Source: Marinilabiliaceae bacterium JC017
Lineage (GTDB): Bacteria; Bacteroidota; Bacteroidia; Bacteroidales; Marinilabiliaceae
Assembly (NCBI GenBank): GCA_004296775.1
Contig: RHGE01000004.1
Location: 62,001 to 126,000, forward strand
Direction of reading: 5' to 3'
DNA length: 64,000 nt
In this document: positions 26,233 to 35,619 of the stretch, piece by piece
How positions within the stretch are numbered: the stretch's first letter is position 1
Layout: every line of letters begins with the position of its first letter
Translations under genes and position numbers: made by a program
Notes under the pieces: model-generated
The model's input: only the letters and a program-made list of their open reading frames with translations
Told to the model about the DNA's origin: nothing
Databases searched by the model: none

Positions 26233-27048
26233 TTATGCGTTCCATGATAATTTTTGCCAGGGGCTCTCAGGATTACTCATCAACGCCTGGTGGCATTCCA
26301 GTTGTGTATTATAAAAGGCATTGATTGATCCGCTTGAAATAACGCGTCCTGCTATGTAGGAGGCAGATAATTCTTCCCAGGAGGAATACTTCTTATTGAT
26401 TAAAGCTGCCATTTTATTAATGTATTGCCAGGCCACTTCATCGGTTAAAAAGTTCAGCTGACAAGCCCAACGGGCAATGTTGATACCCCGTGATAAATTA
26501 TAGGCATCCACATCGGTAATCACCGAACCATTGAGAAGGTTATCCTGACGCATTTTATCTTCTGTTTCCAAAACCAAAGCATAGGTGTTTAAAACAGTTT
26601 CCTTTTCATTACTGCTCCTGTTTTCGGCCACCAACCTGTTTTCAAGTTCCATTGCCAAGTCTTGAGCCGGGCAGTTTTTACGCACTTCCTCGATATAATC
26701 AAAAACAGGGGAGAAGGGTTTTGTTGCCAAACGCTCTAACGTTTCAATCACAGCATCTCTGGAGGTTAAACCCCAGTTGTTAAACAGAAAATTATAAATG
26801 GTTTGCGTGGGAGCCCCGGTTTCTAAGGCATTCAGGTATATTTGGTTCTGACTCGACAGGTTAGCGCCACAGGCCAGCGCCCGCTGTTGGGCTTCAGTCA
26901 ACGTACTGTTCTCTTTCAGATTGACGGGTTTGCTTTTTAAAGCGAAAAGAAAAGGCGCCGCTTTGCGATAAAGCATATACACCACATTTAATGCCACAAA
27001 ACCTCCAACGAGATACAGGACATTGGGATAAGTAAGTAATTTTTCCAT
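26233..27048 (-). CDS. DUF1266 family protein, membrane-anchored
   Basis: A 271-residue protein with one predicted N-terminal transmembrane helix (about 8-27, VLYLVGGFVALNVVYMLY) and a helical body. The C-terminal half, ITDVDAYNLSRGINIARWAC, FLTDEVAWQYINKMAALI and YSSWEELSASYIAGR, matches the DUF1266 pattern (WDxgRxvnlaRwg, then Exea and wWeey). Function is unknown. Members occur in toxin- or immunity-type settings in other bacteria, but no partner is visible here. Beyond the gene, 27049-27874 (826 bases) is gene-free and AT-rich. A TAATTTTG box at 27542-27549 is the only feature I see, too far from the next start to be sure. Confidence 0.75.
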   Translation of the reverse strand: MEKLLTYPNVLYLVGGFVALNVVYMLYRKAAPFLFALKSKPVNLKENSTLTEAQQRALACGANLSSQNQIYLNALETGAPTQTIYNFLFNNWGLTSRDAVIETLERLATKPFSPVFDYIEEVRKNCPAQDLAMELENRLVAENRSSNEKETVLNTYALVLETEDKMRQDNLLNGSVITDVDAYNLSRGINIARWACQLNFLTDEVAWQYINKMAALINKKYSSWEELSASYIAGRVISSGSINAFYNTQLECHQALMSNPESPWQKLSWNA

Positions 27049-27874
27049 TTTTGTATGTTAATTAAATATGTCTATTTAAACCAAATAGCATGACATTATC
27101 CATCGACCGCATTTCACTCCATGAAGCCACCATGTTTTATGTTCATATATAGAAATAAAGACAAATGCTAATAACGCCACTGTAAAAGGGGTGCAAAACT
27201 AATAAAATTCAATCCTAAATACATAACTATTCCATATAGATAAATATCCTATATAAACATAGCGTTATGTTGCTTTATGAATACTTCCTTTCCCTGAAAG
27301 GCCAATAGATCGCTGGATTTTAACCAACAAAATGCCAATTTGATTCTTCTTTCTAATGATTATTAACTGTTTCAACAAACACTTATACACAATACAAACA
27401 ATCAATTACAAAAACACAGACACTCACACAATCCATCCGTTGGTTCACCTTGATATTAAACTGAAAGTATTTCAATTCATTAATATTCATCCGTTACCAT
27501 ATCATTTCTCCCAGTTATTTCATTAATGTTAGGTAATTGTTAATTTTGCCTTTCACAAAAATCAAAAGAAACGTATCGACAGACATTTCAAACAATATAA
27601 TAACGCCAAACTCAATTATAACTTATACTAAACCAACTTCTTGCTCACGACAAAAATAATTCAGAAATCAACTGTCGTGTAAAGAGACCTGAACCTACCC
27701 GGCAAAAAAGGCGAACAATGTGTTTACATAATACAAGCACGTAATATGCCCGATTGAGGAAGGGTACACTCTTTTTCAACCCAAATAATTAAGAGACTAA
27801 AACAAGAAGTATCGAGAAAAAGCTGACTAATCATGAAAGACGCCCCTCGATTCTCATGAAAAAACATTAGATAT

Positions 27875-29677
27875 ATGCAAGCAATTATTCTAGCTGCCGG
27901 AATGGGTAAGCGGCTCAGCGACCTTACCAAGGACAATACCAAATGCATGGTACCGGTTCACGATCACTTGTTGATTGATTATCTCCTTGATAGCATTTCT
28001 GATGTTGATCTGGAACGCATTGTTATCGTGGTTGGCTATAAGGCGGAGGGGGTTATAAATTACCTGGGATCGAAATATAAAAATATCCCCATCCACTTTG
28101 TCCACAATCCCGATTACAACACCACCAATAATATCTACTCCCTCTACCTGGCGAAAGATTACCTGCAAACGGACGATACCATTTTGCTGGAAAGTGACCT
28201 GATCTATGACAAAAAAATCATCGAGCGCCTAGTCTCTGATCCGCGGCCTAACCTGGCAGTAGTAGATAAATACAAACCCTGGATGGACGGAACCGTGGTG
28301 AAACTAGATGAAGATGAAAATATTGTGAACTTCATCCCCAAAAAAGAATTCAACTACGCTGAAACGGATCAATACTATAAAACGGTAAATATTTACAAAT
28401 TCTCCAAGAAATTTTCCAAGGAGATCTATTACCCGTTTCTCAAAGCCTACAGCACTGCACTGGGGCTCAATGAGTATTATGAACAGGTGTTAAGGGTAAT
28501 TGCCTTTATTGACAAATATGAAGTGAAAGCCATGCCATTGAATGGTGAAAAATGGTATGAAATTGATGACAAACAGGATCTGGACAATGCCAAAACGGTT
28601 TTTTCACCTAAAGAGAAAAAACTGTCTACTTTCCAAAAAAGGTATGGGGGCTATTGGCGCTATCCCGAACTGCTGGACTTCTGCTACCTGGTTAATCCCT
28701 ACTTTCCGCCTGTACGCATGGAAGAAGAGATTAAAAACTATTTCCATCGCTTATTAAGGGAATATCCTTCAGGGGCATCAATTCAGGGAATACTGGCAGC
28801 TACCATGTTTAATTGCCGGGAAAACCAAATATTGGTAGGAAACGGAGCCGCCGAATTAATTCCTGCATTAATGCAGGCACTACCGGGAAAAATTGGTATT
28901 ATCACGCCTACCTTTAACGAATATCCAGAAAGAATCGCTAAAGATAAACTAATCACCTTCAGTTTACCGGAAGATGATTTTTCCTACGGGATTGATTTCA
29001 TCATTGAGCAGTCGTCACAAATTGACAGTTTCATCCTGATAAATCCCGATAATCCAAGTGGTAATTTAATTCCCAAAGAGGAACTCCTAAAACTCATCGC
29101 TCATTTTAAAAAGGAAAACAAAACACTACTGGTTGATGAGTCATTTGTTGACTTTTCAGAAGGCAACATTAAAAATAGCCTTATCTGCCCAAAACTGATG
29201 GATGAAAACCCCCACCTGATTGTTGTAAAAAGTATCAGCAAAAGTTATGGCGTCCCAGGTTTGCGATTAGGAGTGATGGCAACAAGCAATTTGCTTCTGT
29301 TGGAAACCGTAAAAAAGAACTTGTCTATCTGGAATATTAATTCCTTTGGAGAATTTTTCCTCCAAATCATCGACAAGTATCAAAAAGATTATATTAATGG
29401 TTGTGAAATGATTGCAAACGAACGCACAAACTTTATTAAGCAACTTGAAACCATTAAATATTTAAAACCATTACCCTCACAGGCCAACTATATTCTTTGC
29501 CGGGTAACCGGCCAGCACTCATCAACCGAACTAACCACACTTTTATTGGATAAATATGAAATATTCATAAAAGATTTAACAGGAAAAGCGGGCTTTCCCA
29601 AATCCAATTATGTGCGAATAGCCGTAAGAGACAGGAATGACAATAACAAATTAATCAACGCACTCCGTGAACTCTAA
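27875..29677 (+). CDS. Fused nucleotidyltransferase (CTP-type) and class I/II aminotransferase, PntC-like architecture
   Basis: A 600-residue fusion. Residues 1-245 are an NTP transferase like LicC (CTP:phosphocholine cytidylyltransferase): MQAIILAAGMGKRLSDLT, NTKCMVPV, and LLESDLIYD with the metal Asp. Residues about 255-600 are a PLP aminotransferase or decarboxylase of the HisC/CobD type: GNGAAELI (322-329), NPDNPSGN (390-397), LLVDESFVDF and SISKSYGVPGLRLG with the PLP Lys at 456. This architecture is known in PntC, which activates 2-aminoethylphosphonate in Treponema. The likely product is a CDP-linked amino-alkyl phosphate or phosphonate for a LicD-type transferase two genes downstream (inference). 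No PEP mutase is in the window, so phosphonate is only one option. The opine-type gene overlaps its end by 11 bases. Confidence 0.88.
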   Translation: MQAIILAAGMGKRLSDLTKDNTKCMVPVHDHLLIDYLLDSISDVDLERIVIVVGYKAEGVINYLGSKYKNIPIHFVHNPDYNTTNNIYSLYLAKDYLQTDDTILLESDLIYDKKIIERLVSDPRPNLAVVDKYKPWMDGTVVKLDEDENIVNFIPKKEFNYAETDQYYKTVNIYKFSKKFSKEIYYPFLKAYSTALGLNEYYEQVLRVIAFIDKYEVKAMPLNGEKWYEIDDKQDLDNAKTVFSPKEKKLSTFQKRYGGYWRYPELLDFCYLVNPYFPPVRMEEEIKNYFHRLLREYPSGASIQGILAATMFNCRENQILVGNGAAELIPALMQALPGKIGIITPTFNEYPERIAKDKLITFSLPEDDFSYGIDFIIEQSSQIDSFILINPDNPSGNLIPKEELLKLIAHFKKENKTLLVDESFVDFSEGNIKNSLICPKLMDENPHLIVVKSISKSYGVPGLRLGVMATSNLLLLETVKKNLSIWNINSFGEFFLQIIDKYQKDYINGCEMIANERTNFIKQLETIKYLKPLPSQANYILCRVTGQHSSTELTTLLLDKYEIFIKDLTGKAGFPKSNYVRIAVRDRNDNNKLINALREL

Positions 29678-30800
29678 AAAAATAAAAACCATATGCTTGT
29701 GTGGCGGAGGAAATCTGGGCCACACTTTTGCTGCCGTCTTGGGATCACACAATAATTTAATCGTTAACTTATTAACGGGCCATCCGGATCAATGGCGCAA
29801 CCAAATATCAGGTATTAGCGAAGATGAATCTCTTTACCACGGCACTTTGCATAAAATATCTGATAAGCCCGCGGATGTTGTCCCGGAAGCCGATCTGATT
29901 TTAATATCTCTTCCCTGTTTTGCCCGGGAAGAGATGTTAATAAAAATAGCCCCGTGTATATCACAAAGTACAATAATCGGCTGCCTGCCCGGAAATGGAA
30001 ATTTTGAGTTGCAAGCCCGAACACATCTGCCCATAAATGAGAAAAAACTCACTCTTTTCGGCTCGTTAAGAATTCCTTATATCTGCCGGTTAAATGAATA
30101 TGGTACAAGTGTGAAGTTTCATAAAAAAGAGTGCATTCAAATTAAAGCCACATCATCCGATACTTTTTATTCTATAAAAGACTTTTTCAGTAGGTACATG
30201 GGTATTGAAGTTGAAGAATTACACAACTTTCTTGAATTGGTTTTATCCAACTCAAACCCCATCCTGCATCCGTCCCGCCTTTTCGACTTATTCGGGACAG
30301 AGCCCTTTAAAGGAAGTGAAGAAATGATTCCCTTTTATGAGACCTGGACCACCCACGCCTCTGAAATACTCATGCAAATGGACGCCGAGTTGTTTAAATT
30401 AATAAATCAAATACCTTTGAATCTTTCCGGGGTAACACCACTGCTTACTCATTACGAATCAACCGATGCCACTTCACTGACAAAAAAAATAAAATCGATC
30501 AAGGCTTTTAAAGGCATTGGCAGTCCCATGACTTTTGATGGTAAACTATGGCATCCCGATTATACTTCAAGGTATTTCACGGAAGATATTCCATATGGTC
30601 TATTAATAATTAAGAGTCTTCTAATTATTTACAACCTGAAATCGCCTATAATAGATCAGATTATAGAATGGGTTCAACCACACCTAAGATTAAAGCTAAT
30701 AACCACTAAAGGAGAGCTTGATCAGGATGCCCATCAATTCCCTATATTTCAAAAATATTGTATAAACGAGATTGATCAGGTTGAATCCCATTTTTCCTAA
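29667..30800 (+). CDS. NAD/NADP octopine/nopaline (opine) dehydrogenase family protein
   Basis: A 377-residue dehydrogenase starting with GTG at 29667. No ATG is available before the Rossmann motif, which begins at residue 8 (TICLCGGGNLGHTFAAVLG), so GTG is required. PEADLILISLPCFAREEM is the second dinucleotide-site strand. The C-terminal half is helical and carries LSNSNPILHPSRLFDLF, which holds the His typical of the opine dehydrogenase active site (N-x-x-x-H-P). Opine dehydrogenases reductively join an amino compound and an alpha-keto acid. Overlap with the aminotransferase fusion suggests it modifies the same amino head group (inference). Confidence 0.85.
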   Translation: MNSKKIKTICLCGGGNLGHTFAAVLGSHNNLIVNLLTGHPDQWRNQISGISEDESLYHGTLHKISDKPADVVPEADLILISLPCFAREEMLIKIAPCISQSTIIGCLPGNGNFELQARTHLPINEKKLTLFGSLRIPYICRLNEYGTSVKFHKKECIQIKATSSDTFYSIKDFFSRYMGIEVEELHNFLELVLSNSNPILHPSRLFDLFGTEPFKGSEEMIPFYETWTTHASEILMQMDAELFKLINQIPLNLSGVTPLLTHYESTDATSLTKKIKSIKAFKGIGSPMTFDGKLWHPDYTSRYFTEDIPYGLLIIKSLLIIYNLKSPIIDQIIEWVQPHLRLKLITTKGELDQDAHQFPIFQKYCINEIDQVESHFS

Positions 30801-30897
30801 GCACCTATCATTCGTACATTATCAAATCATATACAGTATTGATCTGTAATAGAAAACAATTACTAATTTCGCACCATAAAAAACCAGAACAGAAGCG

Positions 30898-31752
30898 ATG
30901 AGAATGGAGGGAAGTCTGGACACCAGACACTTGGGTATTAATACGCTTGATAGCGCTCAAAAAGTCATGTTAAAACTGCTAAAAGACTTTGATCGCTTGT
31001 GTAGGAAACACCAACTAAAATATTGGCTTGATTCAGGTACCATCCTGGGAGCAGTAAGACATAGCGGTTTTATCCCCTGGGACGATGATTTGGATGTTTG
31101 CATGCCCCGGGAAGATTATGAAAAATTTAAAAAAATTGCCAATGACTATTTGCCAGAGGATGTATTTCTGCAAACCAGGGAATTGGATAAAGGCACCAAA
31201 TGGCGTTTTTTAAAACTCCGGGATAAATACAGTACCTACATTCAGAAATCAGAATTAAATAGGAAAATAAAATACCATCAAGGAATATTCATTGATATTT
31301 TCCCCTACGATATTGTTGATACCAATACGTACAGCGCCAAAATATTTCTAAACAGAAATTTTAAGCGCTCATCTATACCCTTGGTTAAAAAGTTTTATGG
31401 ATTATTTAATTTTCTCATGTTAGCCCCGTTAAAACTTATTCCATATTCCGTTTGGAAAAATTATTTTTTAAAAAAATATTCTAAAGAAAAGGGGAAATAT
31501 GCAGCCACGGGACTAGAGATAATGATCTTCCATCAGCTAATTCCTACATCTTATATTTTTCCATTGAAGAAAATAAAATTTGAGGATGAATTCTTCTCTG
31601 CTCCCAATGATTGCCATAGCTATTTAAAACACTTATATGGCAATTACATGGAGTTACCACCAATAGAAAATCGCAAAATTCATGCTCATAAAATATTTCC
31701 ATTCACCAAATGCAACCACCCTGATACATTAGACTATCAGCATCATAACTAA
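30898..31752 (+). CDS. LicD family phospho-substituent transferase
   Basis: A 284-residue LicD-family enzyme. The N-terminal part shows YWLDSGTILGAVRHSGFIPW, with the Asp-rich metal motif DDDLD at 62-66, then REDYEKF. Bacterial LicD transfers phosphocholine from CDP-choline to glycans. The related human fukutin and FKRP transfer ribitol-5-phosphate from CDP-ribitol. Here both an amino-alkyl CDP donor (27875 gene) and a CDP-ribitol synthase (32873 gene) are close by, so the donor cannot be decided from sequence alone. The protein is cytoplasmic, with no membrane helix. A near -7 element (TAATTTCG, 30864-30871) precedes it, so it may have its own promoter within the cluster. Confidence 0.9.
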   Translation: MRMEGSLDTRHLGINTLDSAQKVMLKLLKDFDRLCRKHQLKYWLDSGTILGAVRHSGFIPWDDDLDVCMPREDYEKFKKIANDYLPEDVFLQTRELDKGTKWRFLKLRDKYSTYIQKSELNRKIKYHQGIFIDIFPYDIVDTNTYSAKIFLNRNFKRSSIPLVKKFYGLFNFLMLAPLKLIPYSVWKNYFLKKYSKEKGKYAATGLEIMIFHQLIPTSYIFPLKKIKFEDEFFSAPNDCHSYLKHLYGNYMELPPIENRKIHAHKIFPFTKCNHPDTLDYQHHN

Positions 31753-31756
31753 CAAA

Positions 31757-32830
31757 ATGCAGAAATACTTCGTCACATTCGTCACCAATCATCTTTATTA
31801 TTTACCGCAATTTTTACCAATTGCCCGGGAATTAAAGAAAAGAGGGAAATCCTGTTTGTTTTTCCTTCATGATAAAGACAGACCGGAACAGATCACCATT
31901 ACCAAAGCTATCTTAACGGAAGAAGGATTTGATTATTTGAGCGTAACAGACTACACCAACCAGGTATCCTGTAAATTTCTGATTTGTGGCGCCAATGGTT
32001 TCCCGGAGTCGGCCCCTGAATATGACTATTCCGCCTTGGTGGTGCATGGCATCGGCACCAAAGCCGGTTACTTTACCGAAAACATGAATGTGTATGACAT
32101 TCGCTTTGTAGAGGGAAATTTCAGGCTCAACAAAATTAAAGAACTCTTTCCGGATGCAAAACCTCAATTGCACAACGTGGGCTTCTCCAAGCTGGATGAT
32201 GCAGTAAATTTAACACCGGACGACAAAGCCGCCTTGATGGCTAAATATGGCCTTGATCCCAATAAGAAAACGATTCTTTACGCGCCCACTTTCTACCCCA
32301 GTTCAATAGAAAAAATGCCTGCTGATTTCCCCAAGGATTTCGCAGATTATAACATCATCATTAAACCACACTTTTTCTCTTTTCTTTTAAACCGCTATAA
32401 GCATCAACGAAAGATATTTGAAAAATGGGACATTTATCCCCAGGTTTATTTTGCCGTGGTAGAAGACTACAACCTGGTGCCATTCATGGCCATTGCTGAT
32501 GTGATGATCTCGGATGAATCATCCGCCATCTTTGAATTTGCCGCCCTGAACAAGCCGGTTATTTGTAATCGTAATGTGCATTACCGCTTAACCTATAGGA
32601 TCTTTAAATCTAAGATTAGAAAACGCATGGATGCGACCATGGATGAGTTCCGGCTGATCGCCTCTTCTGCTTATTCATACAAAGAACTGGTTGATTTGGT
32701 AAAACAAGAGGTACAACAGCCAGAAAAAAATGAAGCCAACCGTTTGAAATTACGCGAGGAAATAGTTGGAAAGGTGGATGGAAAAGTATCCGTGAGGATT
32801 GCTGATATCCTGGAGAATTTTAAAAAATAA
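31757..32830 (+). CDS. CDP-glycerol glycerophosphotransferase-type (TagB/TagF) family protein
   Basis: A 357-residue GT-B-like polyol-phosphate transferase. VVHGIGTKAGYF holds the catalytic His at about residue 97 (HGxxxK in TagF). KKTILYAPTFYPSS corresponds to the 'yaPTfR' motif, and ISDESSAIFEFAALNKPVI to 'SDySSvxFDfaxxxkP'. The family builds teichoic-acid-like polymers or adds single glycerol- or ribitol-phosphate units. In Gram-negatives such genes occur in capsule and LPS loci. It starts four bases after the licD-type gene and ends at a bidirectional terminator facing the CDP-ribitol synthase gene. It most likely uses CDP-ribitol or CDP-glycerol made locally (inference). Confidence 0.88.
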   Translation: MQKYFVTFVTNHLYYLPQFLPIARELKKRGKSCLFFLHDKDRPEQITITKAILTEEGFDYLSVTDYTNQVSCKFLICGANGFPESAPEYDYSALVVHGIGTKAGYFTENMNVYDIRFVEGNFRLNKIKELFPDAKPQLHNVGFSKLDDAVNLTPDDKAALMAKYGLDPNKKTILYAPTFYPSSIEKMPADFPKDFADYNIIIKPHFFSFLLNRYKHQRKIFEKWDIYPQVYFAVVEDYNLVPFMAIADVMISDESSAIFEFAALNKPVICNRNVHYRLTYRIFKSKIRKRMDATMDEFRLIASSAYSYKELVDLVKQEVQQPEKNEANRLKLREEIVGKVDGKVSVRIADILENFKK

Positions 32831-32870
32831 AAATAAAGCCATTCAGATGTGAATGGCTTTATTTTTTTTA
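32831..32870. terminator. Bidirectional terminator between convergent polyol-phosphate genes
   Basis: AAATAAAGCCATTCA pairs with TGAATGGCTTTATTT around a four-base loop, followed by a T-run rightward and an A/T-rich tail leftward. It separates the genes ending at 32830 and 32873. Confidence 0.92.
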
Positions 32871-32872
32871 GG

Positions 32873-34246
32873 CTACTTAGCCTCCATATTTTTTACATAG
32901 ATAGTTTGTCCGGTATAATCGTGTAACAACACATTAACAGAGGCTTTACCAACTGTTTCGGCCTTTAGCAAGGAACCTTCGGGCTCTATTCCAAAATTCT
33001 TCACACGCATAGGAGTCTCCGTGCGCTCCGGATTAATACAGTTAACACGAATGTCGAATTCGCGCCACTCCTCAGCTAATCCCTGTGTAAGGTTAACAAT
33101 TGCGGCCTTCGTAGCCGAATAGAGGCAGTAATTAGCACGACCGCGGGTATAAGAGCTGGAGGTATAAAACAACAACTGCCCTTGGGATTCCTTTAAATAG
33201 CGGAAACTTTCTTTAGCCACATTTACAGCACCCTTCAGGTTTATGTCCAACAGCTGACCAACGGTATCATAGTCCATTAACGCCAAAGGCTGTTGTTTTA
33301 AGATAGCCGCAGAATTCACTACATAATCGATCCGACCAAATGCCTTATGGGTTTGATCCAGTGCTTCACCCACCTTTTCTTTATCGCAGATGTCCACTCC
33401 ATTCAAACGGCGGCTAAAACAGGCAACCTGGGCTCCCTCACGCTCACAAATACCGGCCACTTCCTTACCGATACCTTCATTTCCACCAAATACCACTACC
33501 ACCTTGCCGGCTAAAAGGGCAGGATCGACCACGGTACTTTTCTTGTGTTTCAGCTGAAACACTTTATCCGATACAAAGAGATCCAATCCATAAGTAATCT
33601 TAAGGTTTGATTCATCTCCTTTAACCACGAAAATGGGGACACCAGGCAAATATTTTTTTACTACGCCACAATCATCCGTCGCCTTGAATTTGGGATCTTT
33701 TAATGCCACATCGTAGGCCTTCTTAATCACAGACAGGCGAAAGGCTTGTGGCGTTTGTCCGTTCATCAAATAACTGCGATCGGGAATATTGCGGATCAAA
33801 TCATTCTCCACTTCAATGATGGTATCGGTGCTTGGTATCGCTACATCAATCGCATCATATTTCTCCATGGCCTCGAAAATATCCTGGAGTATCTGTTCCG
33901 ACAAGAAGGGCCGTACCGCATCGTGAAAAATAAGATTTACCTGGTCGGCATCATATTCCTGAGCATAGGCATTAATGGCAGATAAACTGGAGTCGTTTCG
34001 AGTAGTTCCGCCGTTTAACACTTTCTTGACCTTGGAAAAACCTGCTTGATTGATCAAGTCTTCCACTTCCTCGATATACCCGGCGTGTGTCACCACGGCA
34101 ATCTCATCAATTCCTTTACATTCCTGAAACACCTCAATGGTGTGCTCAATAATTTTTTTCCCGGCAACCCGAATAAACTGTTTTGGTTTATCGGCCCCAA
34201 ATCGGGAACCACTACCACCAGCGAGGATTACTCCTATATTTTTCAT
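32873..34246 (-). CDS. Bifunctional IspD-like cytidylyltransferase / SDR reductase (CDP-ribitol synthase, Bcs1/Acs1-like)
   Basis: A 457-residue fusion. Residues 1-235 are an IspD/TarI-type cytidylyltransferase: VILAGGSGSRFGADKPKQFI (CTP-binding loop), HDAVRPF at 108-114 and TDDCGVVKKY. Residues about 245-457 are a short-chain dehydrogenase with VFGGNEGIG (254-260, NADPH site) and YSATK (376-380, catalytic Tyr and Lys). The same order is known in Haemophilus Bcs1 and Acs1, which reduce ribulose-5-phosphate to ribitol-5-phosphate and couple it to CTP. The fusion to an SDR argues against a role in the MEP isoprenoid pathway, where IspD partners with IspF. It supplies CDP-ribitol (inference from architecture) for the nearby LicD or TagB/TagF-type transferases. 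Confidence 0.88.
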   Translation of the reverse strand: MKNIGVILAGGSGSRFGADKPKQFIRVAGKKIIEHTIEVFQECKGIDEIAVVTHAGYIEEVEDLINQAGFSKVKKVLNGGTTRNDSSLSAINAYAQEYDADQVNLIFHDAVRPFLSEQILQDIFEAMEKYDAIDVAIPSTDTIIEVENDLIRNIPDRSYLMNGQTPQAFRLSVIKKAYDVALKDPKFKATDDCGVVKKYLPGVPIFVVKGDESNLKITYGLDLFVSDKVFQLKHKKSTVVDPALLAGKVVVVFGGNEGIGKEVAGICEREGAQVACFSRRLNGVDICDKEKVGEALDQTHKAFGRIDYVVNSAAILKQQPLALMDYDTVGQLLDINLKGAVNVAKESFRYLKESQGQLLFYTSSSYTRGRANYCLYSATKAAIVNLTQGLAEEWREFDIRVNCINPERTETPMRVKNFGIEPEGSLLKAETVGKASVNVLLHDYTGQTIYVKNMEAK

Positions 34247-34397
34247 CTGTTTATAATTTTAGACAAGAGACATCAAGATATGAGATAATAGATTGTGAAC
34301 ACAGAGACACACTGAGTTTTTCTTTATAATCATCCTCCTGTGTGTTTAATCCAATTAATCATGATTGTTTTATCGGTTTTAATATAGTAGCTAGTTG

Positions 34398-34405
34398 CAA
34401 AACTA
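34398..34405 (-). promoter_or_regulatory. -7 box for the CDP-ribitol synthase gene
   Basis: TAGTTTTG on the minus strand matches TAnnTTTG, about 150 bases before ATG 34246. The leader would be long, and no good -33 was found. Confidence 0.4.
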
Positions 34406-34502
34406 ATTTGCTAAACCATTAAAATGGCTCTATTAATTGCTTATGCAGGTGTCCAAATCCTTTATCATGGTTTTTTCCTCTGCTGATCTCTTTGCATTAA
34501 TA

Positions 34503-35519
34503 CTATAAAACTTCTTTGACCACCATGCGTGGCATCAGGTCCATCAGGCACTTTTTATTTTCTTTCAGCTTACACTTGGTACTTCCATCTTTGGTACAAG
34601 GGCGACAAGGAAGATCCACTTCCATCACTTTCATGTTTTTCCCTGATGGAAATCCAAAAGCCGAAGGACCAATGATGGCTTGTCCGGGCTTATTAAACAG
34701 ATCCGCCGCGTGTAAAAAACCTGTATCCCCGCTAATGACATAAGGAGAGTGAAAGATGGCACAAAAGCTTTCCATCAACGTTGTCTTTCCTGCCAGGTTA
34801 ACCACCCGTTCCGGCGCCACTGATCTGATTTCTTCGCAAAAATCATCGTCAGGACCTCCCAATATGGCAAAATGGTAATAGGGGAGGAGTTTAACAACCT
34901 CTTGCCAATAAGCTACCGGCCATCGTTTCAATTCCCACGCAGCAGAAGGTACTAATGTAATCCAATCGCTTCCAGTCGGAATCTTTGATAACAAAAGATG
35001 CTTAATTTTTTCATCCACTTCGTTAGGAAAATGCCACCCGGTAAAATTATCTTCGAAATCCTCAATCCCAAATCGTTTCAATGGAGCGCGAAAAGATTCA
35101 AAGGCCCGGAATGGATTTGGTAACAAATTCACCCTAAACTTAAAAAGAAGCAGCCGTTTCAAACGACTTTTATGACGGGTTACCAGTTTGGTTCGCCCCA
35201 AAAGATTACATAATGCAAAAGGACACAAGATGCTTTTCAGAATATTTGAACGAATATTTGAATGCGCATCATAAATGTGATCAAACCCTTCTCTTTTAAG
35301 TTTAAAACCTAATTTAATCAGGCCAGATACACCTTCTTTCCGATCAAAGGCCCAAATGTGATCAATTCGTGAATCAATCTTTAGTAAAGGTTCCAAATCT
35401 TTACGTACAACCCAATGAACCTCTGCTCCCGGATATGTCTTTTTTATTCCCCCCACCACTGACATGCATTGAATTATATCGCCAATGGAGCTTAAACGGA
35501 TGATGAGTATCTTTTCCAA
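34503..35519 (-). CDS. GT9 family glycosyltransferase (heptosyltransferase type)
   Basis: A 338-residue family 9 glycosyltransferase. The N-terminus MEKILIIRLSSIGDIIQCMSV is the heptosyltransferase opening. The donor domain holds WITLVPSAAWELKRWP, FAILGGPDDDFCEEI and ISGDTGFLHAADLFNKP (the GDTGxxHxA motif binding the nucleotide). The Cys-rich end CRPCTKDGSTKCKLKENKKC parallels the one in the GT4-GT9 fusion. Together with hldD this supports a heptose-containing core. A -7 box (TATTTTTG, minus strand, 35536-35543) lies 17 bases upstream, directly after the T-run of the SNF2 gene's terminator. Confidence 0.92.
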   Translation of the reverse strand: MEKILIIRLSSIGDIIQCMSVVGGIKKTYPGAEVHWVVRKDLEPLLKIDSRIDHIWAFDRKEGVSGLIKLGFKLKREGFDHIYDAHSNIRSNILKSILCPFALCNLLGRTKLVTRHKSRLKRLLLFKFRVNLLPNPFRAFESFRAPLKRFGIEDFEDNFTGWHFPNEVDEKIKHLLLSKIPTGSDWITLVPSAAWELKRWPVAYWQEVVKLLPYYHFAILGGPDDDFCEEIRSVAPERVVNLAGKTTLMESFCAIFHSPYVISGDTGFLHAADLFNKPGQAIIGPSAFGFPSGKNMKVMEVDLPCRPCTKDGSTKCKLKENKKCLMDLMPRMVVKEVL

Positions 35520-35535
35520 TTCAATAATTTTTTGA

Positions 35536-35593
35536 CAAAAATAAAAAAACCCGGTGACTATCCCGGGCTAACAGATTTTTCATCAATTAATTC
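35536..35593 (-). repeat. 58-bp terminator/promoter repeat, copy A
   Basis: Contains the hairpin CCCGG (35550-35554) / CCGGG (35563-35567) with a T-run on the minus strand, i.e. the terminator for the SNF2 gene ending at 35620. It then runs into TATTTTTG (35536-35543), a -7 box for the next minus-strand gene. A 55-of-58 identical copy lies at 37792-37849. Confidence 0.85.
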
Positions 35594-35619
35594 GTATTAC
35601 AAACCTCCAACAAAAAAGC

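Noticed and set aside
27542-27549. Promoter of the nucleotidyltransferase-aminotransferase gene
   Set aside because: TAATTTTG fits the -7 consensus but lies more than 320 bases before the start and has no good -33 partner. It is mentioned only as a possible box.
32873-34246. IspD of the MEP isoprenoid pathway
   Set aside because: The gene is fused to an SDR with GGNEGIG and YSATK motifs and lies in a polyol-phosphate glycan cluster, which fits CDP-ribitol synthesis better.
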